NCBI GenBank assembly: GCA_015039465.1
Contig: MU130710.1
Coordinates: 138,857 to 202,856, forward strand
Direction: 5' to 3'
DNA: 64,000 nucleotides
Origin: Phlegmacium glaucopus
Lineage: Eukaryota; Basidiomycota; Agaricomycetes; Agaricales; Cortinariaceae
In this document: positions 48,671 through 59,700 of the stretch, one piece after another
Position numbering within the stretch: the first letter of the stretch is position 1
How the letters are laid out: each line of letters opens with the position of its first letter
Notes under the pieces: generated by a model
What the model saw: only the letters and a program-made list of their open reading frames with translations
Told to the model about the DNA's origin: nothing
The model's database searches: none
Made by a program: the position numbers and the translations under genes

Positions 48671-49828
48671 CTAGTCAGGAACTTCCGAGTTCGAGTCAAC
48701 ACTGACAAGCGAGCCACACTTGCTACTGTCAGCCTCAAATAACTCCTCGGTGAACCAGTCACTGTCCTCCCTATCACTGATCTCAGAGAACCAATCTCCA
48801 TCTTCAAGATTTGAACTATCAACTTCTGAGACATAAAAGTCAGATTTGGGCTCGGATTCCATTGCAAATGCCCCTTCGGATTCAGAGTCATATTCGATGG
48901 CAATATTAGCACTGCCTTCTTTGGTGGGTGGGGTTTCCTTCTTCATTTCTGATGCTGTTTTCTTAGGTTTGGTGCATTTGTTACTATAATGACCCTTCTC
49001 CCCACAGTTCCAGCAAGCCCCTTTCTGTTTCCTTTCTCCTTTGCCACCCTTGGGCTTGGACAAGCTCGAGAATTTGGTAGCAACCAATAAAGCCTCGTCT
49101 TTGTCATCATCTTTGGGCCTTCCACCTCCAAAACAACACGATCGTTGAGTCTTTTGGCGTTCATACTCTTCAGAAATCAATGAAATCAAGGAATCGGGGG
49201 CTATAGTCTTTGTGGGAGCATATAGCCGTGCAGAAGCAAGTTGGGATGATGCAAAATTTGCAAGCGCAATGGAAAAGGATGATATAATGGTAGATCGGTA
49301 GTCTTTCTCGTCAATGTCAACTCCAACAGAGGCTAATTCCTCTCGTTTAACACGCAGATTATCAAGAAACTCCCGGACGTTGCCCTTGTCAGGGCACTTG
49401 GACTCCAGGAAACGAGTGCGCAAGTCCATTTGGGCATAGGCCCCTTTTTTGGTGTACTCGGTTACTATGGTGTTCCATTGTTCCATTACAGATTGTTTAG
49501 TGTGGATACGCATCAATGTGGAGTTGGGAATTCTTTGGGTAAGCAATGATTTAGCTGATCTCTCATCTTTCTCCCACTGAATCGTTTCGGCTGCGAATTC
49601 TTCATGGGAAAGACCTACAGCTGGAGTGATTGTCGTTACATCAGGCCCCATTAACGCAGGTGTTCCCGCCACAGGCCATTTGGTCTGGCCATCAAAGTGG
49701 CCCCAGAACCCTTTCGCCTCGATGGCATCTTGGAAATGGACAGCAAAAATTGCCCAGTTCAGACCAGTAGAGTCAAGTCTCGGAACAGACAAAGGCAATG
49801 AATCAGACAGAGAAGTGGCAGTAGACAT
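48671..49828 (-). CDS. copia gag
   Basis: A 385-codon minus-strand frame starts MSTATSLSDSLPLSVPRLDS. It has the copia-gag core NWAIFAVHFQDAIEAKGFW and KSLLTQRIPNSTLMRI, then a CCHC zinc knuckle CWNCGEKGHYSNKC (about 48985-49026). The C-terminus is acidic. It ends at a TAG (48671-48673) where a protease domain would be expected to continue; overlapping frames at 48478-48912 carry that continuation. Gag would package the RNA into virus-like particles. This frame itself is uninterrupted. Confidence 0.88.
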   Translation of the reverse strand: MSTATSLSDSLPLSVPRLDSTGLNWAIFAVHFQDAIEAKGFWGHFDGQTKWPVAGTPALMGPDVTTITPAVGLSHEEFAAETIQWEKDERSAKSLLTQRIPNSTLMRIHTKQSVMEQWNTIVTEYTKKGAYAQMDLRTRFLESKCPDKGNVREFLDNLRVKREELASVGVDIDEKDYRSTIISSFSIALANFASSQLASARLYAPTKTIAPDSLISLISEEYERQKTQRSCCFGGGRPKDDDKDEALLVATKFSSLSKPKGGKGERKQKGACWNCGEKGHYSNKCTKPKKTASEMKKETPPTKEGSANIAIEYDSESEGAFAMESEPKSDFYVSEVDSSNLEDGDWFSEISDREDSDWFTEELFEADSSKCGSLVSVDSNSEVPD

Positions 49829-49890
49829 GGTAGATAAAAGATGTCAGAGGTTCGGCACGTTAATCAGAGTGGATATTATTTGCAGAACTC

Positions 49891-49903
49891 GGGGCCCATA
49901 ACC
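49891..49903 (-). other. copia primer-binding site (initiator tRNA-Met)
   Basis: The plus strand GGGGCCCATAACC touches the LTR directly. It contains the anticodon-loop sequence GGGCCCATAACC of eukaryotic initiator tRNA-Met (CAT anticodon). This indicates priming from an internal half-tRNA, as in Drosophila copia, not from the tRNA 3' end. Confidence 0.75.
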
Positions 49904-50307
49904 TGTAAGATTCTAGCACATATTTGCTCAGTGTTTGCGAGCGATAGAGCAAATGACTATATATTTACCTAGCACGTATTTGCTAGGTATTTATTGTAAG
50001 TAAAGGTAGATAATGATTACAAATGAGTCTTACCTCAGTGTTTGCGAGCGATAGAGCAAACAACTGAGGAGGCATGAATATACGATGAAAGGTTTATATC
50101 ATAAAGAGAGAGAAAAGGCTAAACTACAAATGGGAGAACAAAAGTATAGTAGAAACAATAAGGATTGTATTGACTACAATATTGGGTTGTGAATGGATGT
50201 TTCAAGAGCAGAAAGACGAGACAAAGTAAAATGGGATTAAATGACCAATCGATAGCGGGGCATCTACTATACCAAATATGGGCTTGTATGGGTTTGTTAT
50301 TCCAACA
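49904..50307 (-). repeat. copia 5' LTR
   Basis: Same ends and length as the LTR at 44982-45385, with about ten differences (for example CA for TG in the first 20 bases). Confidence 0.95.
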
Positions 50308-50312
50308 TCTTT

Positions 50313-51604
50313 GTACACTTATATAGGTATCACCGTATCAGCATCAGCAAAACTCCATTCATCTGGCTCGTCTGGCGCCAGATGAACCAGATGTCACCAG
50401 ACTGCCATATTTGGTATGGCGACATAATGACACTCCCGATGCCATAAAAATTTCATGCCCAGAAATGGATTCTGACACCGGAAAGTTTTCTGGGAACATC
50501 AATATTTTCTGACCCAAGTGCATCACAAGTTTGTCAGTTGGTCATTCCATCAGTTCATCACCAGAAATACAGTTTTCGGGACAGTTTTTGGGTGATGTCA
50601 AATAAATGCATTATACTAGGAAGCACAGTAGATACAATTTATATAGGTACTGTACAACTGACAAGCTACACGGCTAATGATGTACTGTCATAATGTGGCA
50701 TATACAACTGACAGAGAATGGTGAGCTGGCTGTTGGAATCTAAGGGGAGCCCAATTACTTACCATCACAGCATTGGGGAATAGAACAGGAGCAGCGTCGT
50801 CATGATCTACAAGGAGGAAAGAAATTTTGAGTTAGTAGTCGAAAAGGCATCAACTTGTGGCACCGGATGGGAACACTTACCGCATACCCGATGTGACTTA
50901 TCATCCCCATGCCAGCATTGTCATCTGCATTGTCAATGCCCCGGTTGCACTCTGTACGAACCGAAGAAGTTAGTGGCAGTGAAGGTGGTACATCGTGCTC
51001 GAGGTGAGGTCATGCTGGACAGGATGCAGTGTGAGGGTGGGGTGTGAGGAAACAAAGAAGAGGCAGCAACAGCTTACCTCATGAGTTGGGGACAACATCA
51101 CCATGGTCCTGGTTGCCGCTGTTGTGGTTTGTCATGATCACAGTTGCTGTCATGGTGGTGCCCTGAGTGTTCAAGTTGTGGTGGTTGATGAGTTCAAATA
51201 TGATGTAAGGGCTGAGAGACGTACCGAGTCCTAGATCACTCTCTAACTAGTCACCGCGTTGTCATGTATCATGGTAGTGAGATGTGGTAGGGCGGAGGTA
51301 GGTGATGATGGTAAGAGATAAAGAGACAAAGGCGGAGAATTCAATGTTGAACATCAATCAACAAAGTCACGTGTATCGGAGTTTGAATGAACTTGAACCG
51401 TTTTCTGCAGGGAAGCAATTTATGGCAACAAAATTGCCTGTCTGACCAATGTCTGACAGAATGTATATTCTGAGCATTTATGATATAATTGTGGCTACGA
51501 AAAAATTCTGAGGAAAAATGAGATGATGAGGATTTCTGGCAGCAAACCTGCCAGACATGCCAGACATGCCAGACGGGTGGACTTTTGCTGATGAGTGCGG
51601 TGAT
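50313..51604. other. Spacer, no gene recognised
   Basis: Low-complexity stretches include short repeats such as the triple TGCCAGACA near 51546-51575. No frame with a domain is present. Confidence 0.4.
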
Positions 51605-53030
51605 GATAATTTCTGTATCCTCTATCGGTATCCACCCACCAACACAGGTGATAAGAAGATATGCCGGGTACTACCGTACTAGTCATTGGCAAGCCACTGC
51701 AAGTCAATAGATTTATAACCTTGGAAGAATGGTTGAAGAATGGTGAAGCAGAAAAGTAGTCTGCTGATACCTATTTCCCTAAAAACACAAACATGAATGG
51801 AACAAGAACGTCAGTTAAACTCAGTTTACTTGGTTCTAAACTCCCACTCAAGGAGAAAGTGGCATAAAATAGTATGACTGTGGTAGAAATTGGCCTTATC
51901 AAATTCTTATCGCAGGCTTCTAAATTAGGCGCCCTCTCAAAACGTCGATCTTGGTATGAGACTAGGTACAAAATTGTTTTGGAACCTTCAATATGGTGTG
52001 CCTGTGGATTTAGTTCTCCTACGACCAACATTGTCTCAATATGAACGAGCGTTTTTTGGCGTCTGCCTTTTCCCTCTGTTCCTTGCTGAGCTTTCAACAT
52101 GTCAACAGTAGACAAAAAACCAGTCGACAGTGCAGACGAAGATGACAGAGAGCTTCTGGCCTTGGGCTACAAACCTTCCTTCAAACGGGAGTTTACCAAC
52201 TTAGCCACGGTATGGGTTCTTCCAAAATGCAGAAGTCTTTGAACACATGCATTGATGAATTTCTTTTCTCCTAGATTAGTTTTGCGTTTAGTATCATGGT
52301 ACGAGATTACTGGCATGAAGGAGGATGGATATACTCATTTTACAGTGAACAGGGATTGTGTTCGAGCATTGCAATTACACTCAACACTCCACTTCTCCTT
52401 GGAGGCCCTTCATTGGTTAGTTTCATGTATTAATAAATTTGAAAATAACTTGATCCACTGTGGGTGGTGTGGTGTTGGATTATTGGAGCTACAATGTGCT
52501 TCACGCTTGGTTCTAGCATTGCAGAGATTGTCAGTGCATACCCAACGTGTGGTGGACTGTAAGCCCTTCCTTCCTCCTCCTATTCTCGGCGATAAATTAG
52601 TGGACTATTACTAGCTACACTGCGTCGGCACACCTTGTACCCAAGCAACATCGAGCAACAGTGCGCAACCTTTCATCATTTTTTATTTTATTTACATTGT
52701 TAACGCGGTCTTCAAAATAGGTTGGCTGGTTGGTGGGGTGGCTCAATATCCTTGGTCAGGAACAGTTTGACATCCATTAAATGTCATCGCTGATTGTGAA
52801 CTTATTAGGTCAGATTGCTGGACTTTCATCAACAGAACTAGAGATGTGGGCCGTTGCTTTGCACGGCAATACGAGTCTTACGGTTATTATATAGAATACT
52901 TATTATTTTTTAATTAAAATAATATTTATCTATAAAATAATTTATTATTAATAATTATTTTACAAAATGCAATATATTTTGCTTTTTACAAGCAATTAGC
53001 TGTTTTGTTGTTGTCAGACAGAGAGAGTAA

Positions 53031-53241
53031 CACTGCTGGCAGCAGGTGGTGTTTCTTTTGGAAAAACCTATTTTTAGAAATGTTTTGTCACTTCTAAAAC
53101 ATTTTTCTTAAGGTTACACCAAATTAATTCCCTTATAAGGAAGTTGTTTTGGTGTAACTTTAGGAAAAATGTAATCAGAAATGACAAAACATTTCTAAAA
53201 ATAAGTTTTTCCATCAGAAACACCACCTGCTGCCAGCAGTG
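53031..53241. mobile_element. Harbinger/Tourist-like MITE, TAA target duplication
   Basis: A near-perfect 211-bp palindrome has ends CACTGCTGGCAGCAGGTGGT in both arms. TAA precedes the left end (53028-53030) and follows the right end (53242-53244). A 3-bp TWA target and a small foldback body fit PIF/Harbinger MITEs. It is non-coding. Confidence 0.75.
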
Positions 53242-55456
53242 TAAAGAAGTGAAAAACAAAAGATAAATTAATAAAGGATTAAAAAATGAACATGGGAATG
53301 GAGAGGCATATTTACTCCTACTGTTTACATACTTTACTAGTCTTAGTAGTAGTGGAGGCCCCAGTAACAGCCTGACCCAGTCACACTGTGTGACACAGCC
53401 ACTGGTGTCACATTTACTGATACAGTTGCAGTTCCTTGAGTTATTGACCATTTCCCTCCATTTTTTTTGCAAAGTATACATAGTGTAGTGTATATACTAC
53501 AATAATCTGGAATATTACCCCTAAATAAATAAAATATTATAGGAAAATTGCAATATTATGACAAGGATATGAGGAACAAGGTAAGGGTATGGATATTCAG
53601 ATCCTTCTAGGATTTATCACAAGGAATTTGTGTATTTTCAAAAAAATTCTGCTTTGAACCATGTAGCTCTTTTTTTGCTCTTTTTTTGCAATTTTTTTCT
53701 CAAAATCTGTTGAGAAATGGTCTGGCTACACCTCCTGCATGATCGCTCTGTTTTGTCACATTTAGAATATGTCCAAATTAGGCAACTCAATTCCCTCCAC
53801 ATCAATTATTGAACTACTATGGTGGGCCAATAGATTATTCATTTCTTTCATCACTTTGGACAAATAAAATTGCAAAATGTAGAGAATGTTTAGATGTACA
53901 TGTCCATGGGTCCAAACCTGGAAATGTTTATAGTTTACCCATGACAATCACCAGTGCATCTCCTGCTTCCACCTGTGCCTTCTTGGGCTATTATCTTCAC
54001 AACAGATGGGATTTAGAATTATATTTGCAGAGATAAAATCATCTATTTGTATATTACTTCAATTCTACAAGTTCAAAATTTTAATTACTGGCCCCTAACC
54101 ATGTTAAAGTGCACATTTTGAGGATCTATATTGACAGAGGGGGCACTAACTAAAATTTTGGACTTGTAGATCAATTGGAGTTTAGATTCTAAGTGAAATC
54201 CTCCTGAAAATCATGCTCATGGGTGTTGTGGTTGAAGGGATAATGTCCAATCTCTTTGAAGCCTCATATTTGGCAGGAAATTGAGATTCATTTCACATTT
54301 TTGGGTTAAATACAACTTTTTGCTATAAGGAATATTTTAGGCATGTATAATTACTTCTTATTCTTAAATACAGCACAATTTTTTTGGTATCTCAGAGGTG
54401 TGGAGAGCACAAATGCAATGTCTCAAGAAATTGGCTGTCACATACACTGAGGATTGTGCAAAGTAATCATGTATCAGGTGATGTGACTCAGAGTCTGTTC
54501 ATACTTAGGTTATTGGCTTTTTCCAGTTTGCTTATTTGTGACTAACTATCATGATGGGAGCCAGGAAGCAAACAATGATCAATAACTCATTTCCAGCAAT
54601 GTGTTGTTGTCATATATTTGTTTTGAAAAGGTTTTTGAGATAATTTATAATGTTCACTTATTAATTTACTACCCATTACTTGTGCTTATCCATTTACCCA
54701 AAAACATCCCTATGAAACCTCATAAAATTGAAGACCAGTTACTGTTGTTTGTTTTGGAAGCTAAATGACAGGTTTCTGAGTTCAAAGGTGTTTCTTCCTT
54801 GGGTCCATGGAGGTGCTATCGCACACCAATACTGATTGGTAGCGTGAGAACAAAGCTTAAAAGTTGCCATCATGAAAATAAGTGGACTTTGAATTTGCTT
54901 ACCTATTTTGGAAGCGGCCCTGAATCACATTCCTGGTCAACAAAACCATTTGTTCAATGATAACATCCTCATTGCTCATCATATCCTCAATGTCTTCCAC
55001 TATGTTGTCTATCATTTACACTATCGACATGCTCCTTAACATCTACCATCCATTTGTCCCTTGGCTAGTGATACAACAAAGCGATCAATCTACTATTCAC
55101 ATTGGTCATCAGCTCGTGTTTGATCGTATCTTTGGTCCATCATTTCAAGAACGGCCTGTTTATGGACACATCAGCCACATCTCCCATTATGTCAAAGGCT
55201 TTGTCATTGTTGTTGTGGCTATGGACCCACAAGTCTTCGCTTCAGCTATCTATCTTACCATACCTCGCTCCTGGATCTCACTCAGTCCCCTATCCTCACT
55301 CATCTACCTCTTATCTTATCATTCACTGCCAAAACCATCTTTCACACGGTACCTGAAGCCTTCCCACCCTCTTTATGACAATTTAGGAAGTCCAGGAGGA
55401 TCACGACTAAGCAGGAATTGCAGATGAATCAGCAGAGGATTATTCTCGCAGAGTGT
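53242..55456. other. AT-rich interior of the insert
   Basis: No gene is recognised. A 75-codon frame at 53809-54036 and a 156-codon frame at 54957-55427 show no domain I know. They may be decayed transposon sequence. Confidence 0.35.
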
Positions 55457-56103
55457 CAAGTGTTATCAAGGCTGCGCGACATGGGACCATGGGCAAGTAG
55501 TGTTTTCTCGGGAACAAGGCTGCGCCTTTCAAGTGTTGACTCAGGACCTTTCACATTTTTGACATGACCACACGCCTATGGAGTTGATATATTTTTGCTA
55601 TTGGACTATGTACACTGCCTTCTTTTCTTTTCTCTCGCACTTTGACACTTTACAGATTTTTTTATTGTTCCTTTTTCTTTCCATTGTTCTTTTCTTCTCG
55701 CAGCTGTCCTCTCTTTATCTTTCTTCCTTTGACAGCGCGTACTTTGTTTCTTTTTATTGTTTTACATAGCCTCATCCTTAGGGTATAAATACTGCTCTTT
55801 TGTACCAGGATAGGTAGTTCACCTCAATTCATTCTTACTCCCCACAGTCATCCTCTCAGTGGAATTCCAGTGAATTCCTCCTTCAAGTTCGCTTTTTTAA
55901 CCTTTTATCTGTTACTGTCAATCCACTGTCAACTGCTATAGTCTTACTGAAGACTCTTCCTCATTCATCCTCATCCTTCTCATCTCTATTCTCACCCCCT
56001 ACCTCTGTGTGATACAAGTCTAAGGTTATACCTTCCCTAAACGAACAACAGGGAGGCTTTTGACTTAAAGACTAGTCCATTGCTCTCTGGTTGGTGTTTA
56101 TAT
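55457..56103 (+). mobile_element. LTR-like segment with TATA box (possible gypsy solo LTR)
   Basis: It starts TGTCAAGTGTTATCAAGGC, has a clear promoter-like GGGTATAAATACTGC at about 55779-55793 and C/T-rich leader sequence after it. It ends in a TATACAACAACAACAA stretch near 56103. Length and organisation resemble fungal Ty3/gypsy LTRs. No second LTR, no TSD and no pol were found, so the right border is uncertain. Confidence 0.4.
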
Positions 56104-56226
56104 ACAACAACAACAACAATTTATAGTGCTCTGGCCACAATAATGTAAAGAGGTTGATACACATAAGAATATTTTCTCAATAAATATATATATATAAAAA
56201 TTATGATAGTAATAATAATACAAGGT

Positions 56227-57278
56227 TCTGCACAGCCTCCTTCCCAGGCCCTACTTCGAGGTTGATATTTACTTGCAGGTAGATTAAGGGATGGGAAAGT
56301 GATTACATGATACTGATCCGAGATTCCACCAACAAACTTTAATTCTTTCAACCTCTCCGTAGGGCCTGGTAGCAAACATTTGTAAACAAAGCCGGCTGCA
56401 AAGCTGAAGATCAGCAGGCTCTGGATATCATTCACTGAGACGTGTTTATGAACGCGTCACGTCACCTTTGCAATGCGCCTAAGTCCTCCAATGTTAGGCC
56501 CGATGTCCCAATGCTCTCCGAAATACTAAATCATACAATTGAGGCTTTGGAGTTCGCCCGTGCCTCTGGCAAATACAAGTGGTTCAAGCTGTCCTCAAAG
56601 GTGAAAGGAATGTCATCTCGATTGCAGGTACAGGTATGGGGAAAACCCTCACTTTTTGGATGCCACTTTTGTTTCGTCCTTTGGGTAGCATTCAGGTTGT
56701 CGTTACCCCTCTAAATATCTTGGGAAAGCAGAATGTAGCATGCTTGGATAGGGCTGGTTTGAAAGGAGTCTTCATCAGTGCAGAGAGTGCAACAGGGGAC
56801 AATTTTAGGGTGAGTACATGACTTTCTACGTTGTCTCATGCTAAATTTTGGAGCAAGGGTATTGCATTGAGGATTAGATTACAGATTTAGATTACAGATT
56901 TTCACTCCATTTGAGTGAATATGTGTCACGAGAGGATGGTTTCTGTAGGAGCAGTCTTGCAGAATCTGGCTCAAGAATTCAGTGATAGATAATCCATCGG
57001 ACTGGAGCCCTTGTATGACTGCAAGCATCTTGTGTAGCCTTTTGTTATCAGCCTCCAAAAGCGTCTCAGTGAATGATATTCAGAGCCCGCTGATCTTCGG
57101 CTTTGCAGCCGGCTTTGTTTACAAATGTTTTCTACCAGGCCCTACAGAGAGGTTGAAAGAATTAAAGTTTGTCGGATAAAAGCCAGATCATCATTAGTAA
57201 TCAGTTCCCATCCCCAGAATCTCATATTCCTACATAAGTATCAACCTCGTAGTAGGGCCTGGGAAGGAGACTGCCTTG
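56227..57278. mobile_element. Inverted-repeat unit carrying a RecQ fragment
   Basis: About 56227-56434 is the reverse complement of about 57059-57278. Both arms contain GCCGGCTTTGTTTACAAATG and AGGCCCTAC, and both could encode FAAGFVYKC.LPGPTERLKE. The roughly 0.6-kb centre holds a RecQ-like exon. It is a 1.05-kb unit with arms of about 200 bp. The arms are diverged with indels. No flanking duplication was identified. Confidence 0.6.
56545..56810 (+). pseudogene. RecQ-type DNA helicase fragment
   Basis: The frame reads GFGVRPCLWQIQVVQAVL, then KGERNVISIAGTGMGKT with the Walker A box (about 56615-56650), LTFWMPLLF, IQVVVTPLNILGKQN and GVFISAESATGDNFR. It ends at a GTGAGT donor (56811). This is the first lobe of the helicase core of the RecQ-like P-loop helicases that are numerous in Agaricomycetes. 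A stop lies just upstream and no DEAD/H box or second lobe follows before the inverted arm, so only one exon was captured. Full enzymes unwind DNA in recombination and at telomeres; this piece cannot. Confidence 0.75.
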
Positions 57279-59700
57279 AAACTGTCAAAAGATAGGTCCC
57301 CTATAAGAACGAGACTTATTACATAAGACTCGTAATTTGGTCTTGCCAGTATGATTACATCAGCGGCTAGCGTGGGGACGGTGCGAGATTTATACCAATC
57401 TATTGAAGACTCGATGTTTTCTGACTAGCTAATAGAACGGATCGTTTGAAATCACAGCTGTAAGTCCAAGGTGTCCTTAGAGTCACACTGGTCGTTAATC
57501 GTCAAATCTTAGGGCAAAACTGTTGGCCTCTTTACTGGCTTGTTGATTATTCATGGCCTTCTTAATTCTTTGACTACGCGCTACTTGGCACAACTGACCA
57601 AAGGATTCGTTTTCGTCAATCTTGGGACCACCTTCGGTCAGTCGTCTACGAATAGGGTGATTTCAATCGCTAATAATATTCTCCAGTCATCATCGTTGCT
57701 CTTTTGGCGAAGACACCACGTTCCGAGATGCACCCAGCTAGTTACGTCTTCGGAGCAGCGGGTATCGTTAACCAGACAGGAGGATGGAATACTGGCCTTG
57801 CCTTCCTATTCGGCCTTCTTTCTGTCCAATGGACCGTATGTCTCTACTTCCCATATTTCAAGTGTCCTTTTTTCTGAGGTTTACTTAATTCCCTAGATAG
57901 CGGTTTGTCACCATGCCCAATCCTATGATCGTTTCTCACATTGAATAGGATTACGACGCAACTGCTCACATCTCGTAAATCTCCGATTACGTATGCTTAA
58001 AAAAAATTCATTGTGTCATGCAGAGAGGAAGTTCGTCGCGCGGCTTACGCAGGTATGTCTCACTAAATTCACCCGATCACCTGTATCTGATTTGATGATA
58101 CCCAGCTCCTTCAGCCATTTTTATTGCTGGTGTGTTCACTTTCAGAAGTGATTTGAACTACATCTGAAATATTCAAAAAGTCACTGGCACTGGTCTCATT
58201 GGTTGGCTATTGAACATTGTCTTAATGCTTTGTTCTGGACCTCTGTAGGTACCAGAGAGAACCAGTTTTGCATGATGTTTACCCTATATACCCTTTCAAG
58301 TGAAGATCTACCTGGATTATCCGGTTCCGCTTTCCTTCAGGTAAAGCATACATGCGAAATCCCGTTTTTATGTTGCTCATTTACTTTAGATCCTAGTATT
58401 GCGGCTGGGAAAAGCAGGCTCGCTGATCATCTGGGTATTTTCAAGTCCCACGCCAGCGACATTGCGAATTTTTATCATAGGTCTTCGTGTGTGCAACAGC
58501 ATTCTTTGTCGTTCAGACAGCCCTTCAAGCCGTTTCACGGACAGTGTATGCATTCAGCCGCGATCATGGTACAGTGCATGGTATTTTCGATGATATCATT
58601 CACTTAGCTCATTTCGAAAAGGTCTTCCCGATGGCGGCTACTTCGGAAAAAATTCAGAATTCACTCGTACGCCTCTTCGCGCTGTCTGGTTCTCGACAAT
58701 TGCCAGCATTATTCCTGGATTGCTGGATCTTGCCAGCCCAGTCGCTGCCAATGCTATATTCTCTCTCACAGCTATGGCCCTTGATTTGAGTTATATTATT
58801 CCTATTTTTTGCCGAAGGGTATACCACAGTCACCCCGATGTGATGTTTACACCTGGCCCATTCTACATGGGTGATGGATGGTTGGGTTTGTTGTTCAATT
58901 GTACTTGCATCACATGGACACTCTTTGTTTCCGTCATCTTCTCGATACCCACTATTCTCCCAGTAACGAAACTCAATATGAATTATGCCTCTGTAAGTTC
59001 TTGTTCATACTTCCTACAGACAACTTTCGCTTATTTCTTCTTTTTTTCTTCGAGGTCATCACCGTCGGAGTTATTGTCTTTGCCTAGTAAGTTTCACATT
59101 AATTTATACCGTCGACTTCGATGCTCAGAACATCCAACGTAGTGTATGGTACTTTGCGGCTGCTCACAAGCACTACACCGGACCCAAGTCGAATGTTAAC
59201 GATGATTCAGTCACCACGATTGCTAAAGATTTTCAGATCAAGGATGAAAAATATGCTGCATAATCTCACAAAACTAAAGTCTCTTTACGAATGAACAATT
59301 GTAATATATTTGATGTTCAAGGATTGTTGCGTGGCTTCTGCGATATATTTAGAAGTATGTTGTGAGGTTGGTCGCCTCCGAGGTTACACATGGAATGGCT
59401 CGTTCCGATTCTATTCCTTTCTTTGTTTATATAGCACAACTGACTCTATTTAACGCTAACTCCCTACTGCCTTTCACCCGAAAAGTCCTAGAATTCCGCG
59501 GCCATCATTGACACATCCAAGAGTCTAGACTCCAAAGAAAGGGTTACACAAGGTAATCTATCAGCCACGGCACACAGACTCAAGCCGCCTCATGTTCAAT
59601 GTGGCTTGCCCGAGCAATGTTACAATTTACATAGTCATAATAAGCTTGTGAGTTACTTGGGAACTACTGATATCTCGAACCTACGCCACACTCTTTCCTT

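Larger units (their letters stand above)
44982..50307 (-). mobile_element. Ty1/copia retrotransposon, full length but mutated
   Basis: Two 404-bp LTRs (44982-45385 and 49904-50307) are bounded by the TSD TCTTT (44977-44981, 50308-50312). The order on the minus strand is LTR, PBS, gag, GAG-pre-integrase, integrase, RT, RNase H, PPT, LTR, which defines copia. The LTRs differ at roughly ten positions by eye, nearly all transitions, so the insertion is not very recent. Several in-frame stops and frameshifts make it inactive. Confidence 0.95.
52838..57335 (-). mobile_element. Helitron2/Helentron-like insertion in permease B
   Basis: The borders are exact by comparison with copy A (ACAGAA | TTTGG). 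The left end starts CTAG (52838-52841), followed by a hairpin GCCGT..ACGGC (52850-52867) and, just inside, TACGAGTCTTA (52870-52880). The right end carries the inverse TAAGACTCGTA (57324-57334) at the very border. One inverted repeat at the tip and its partner inside a terminal hairpin is the asymmetric layout of Helitron2/Helentrons, with the 3' end at left. There is no target duplication beyond possible AA. No Rep/helicase protein was recognised, so it would be non-autonomous. Contents include a Harbinger-like MITE, an LTR-like segment and a RecQ fragment. Confidence 0.55.
52099..59263 (+). pseudogene. Amino-acid/GABA-type permease, copy B, split by insert
   Basis: The ATG at 52099 gives MSTVDKKPVDSADEDD followed by RELLALGYKPSFKREF. 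The exons match copy A through GWLVGWLNILGQ and IAGLSSTE at 52837. The next host base is at about 57336 (FGLASMITSA...), continuing to KYAA and TAA at 59261-59263. Outside the insert the splice sites and frames are preserved, with mostly conservative changes (for example ATAGCG for ATGACG at about 57896). The only major lesion found is the 4.5-kb insert in an exon, which would truncate the protein after about three helices. The low number of other mutations implies that inactivation is recent, or that the copy was functional for some time after duplication. Confidence 0.88.
51605..59700 (+). repeat. Segmental duplication, unit B
   Basis: Second copy of the 29630-33292 unit, interrupted by 52838-57335. 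It is the same orientation, so a direct duplication. Coding and intron sequences remain very similar, while the outer flanks have more indels. Confidence 0.8.
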
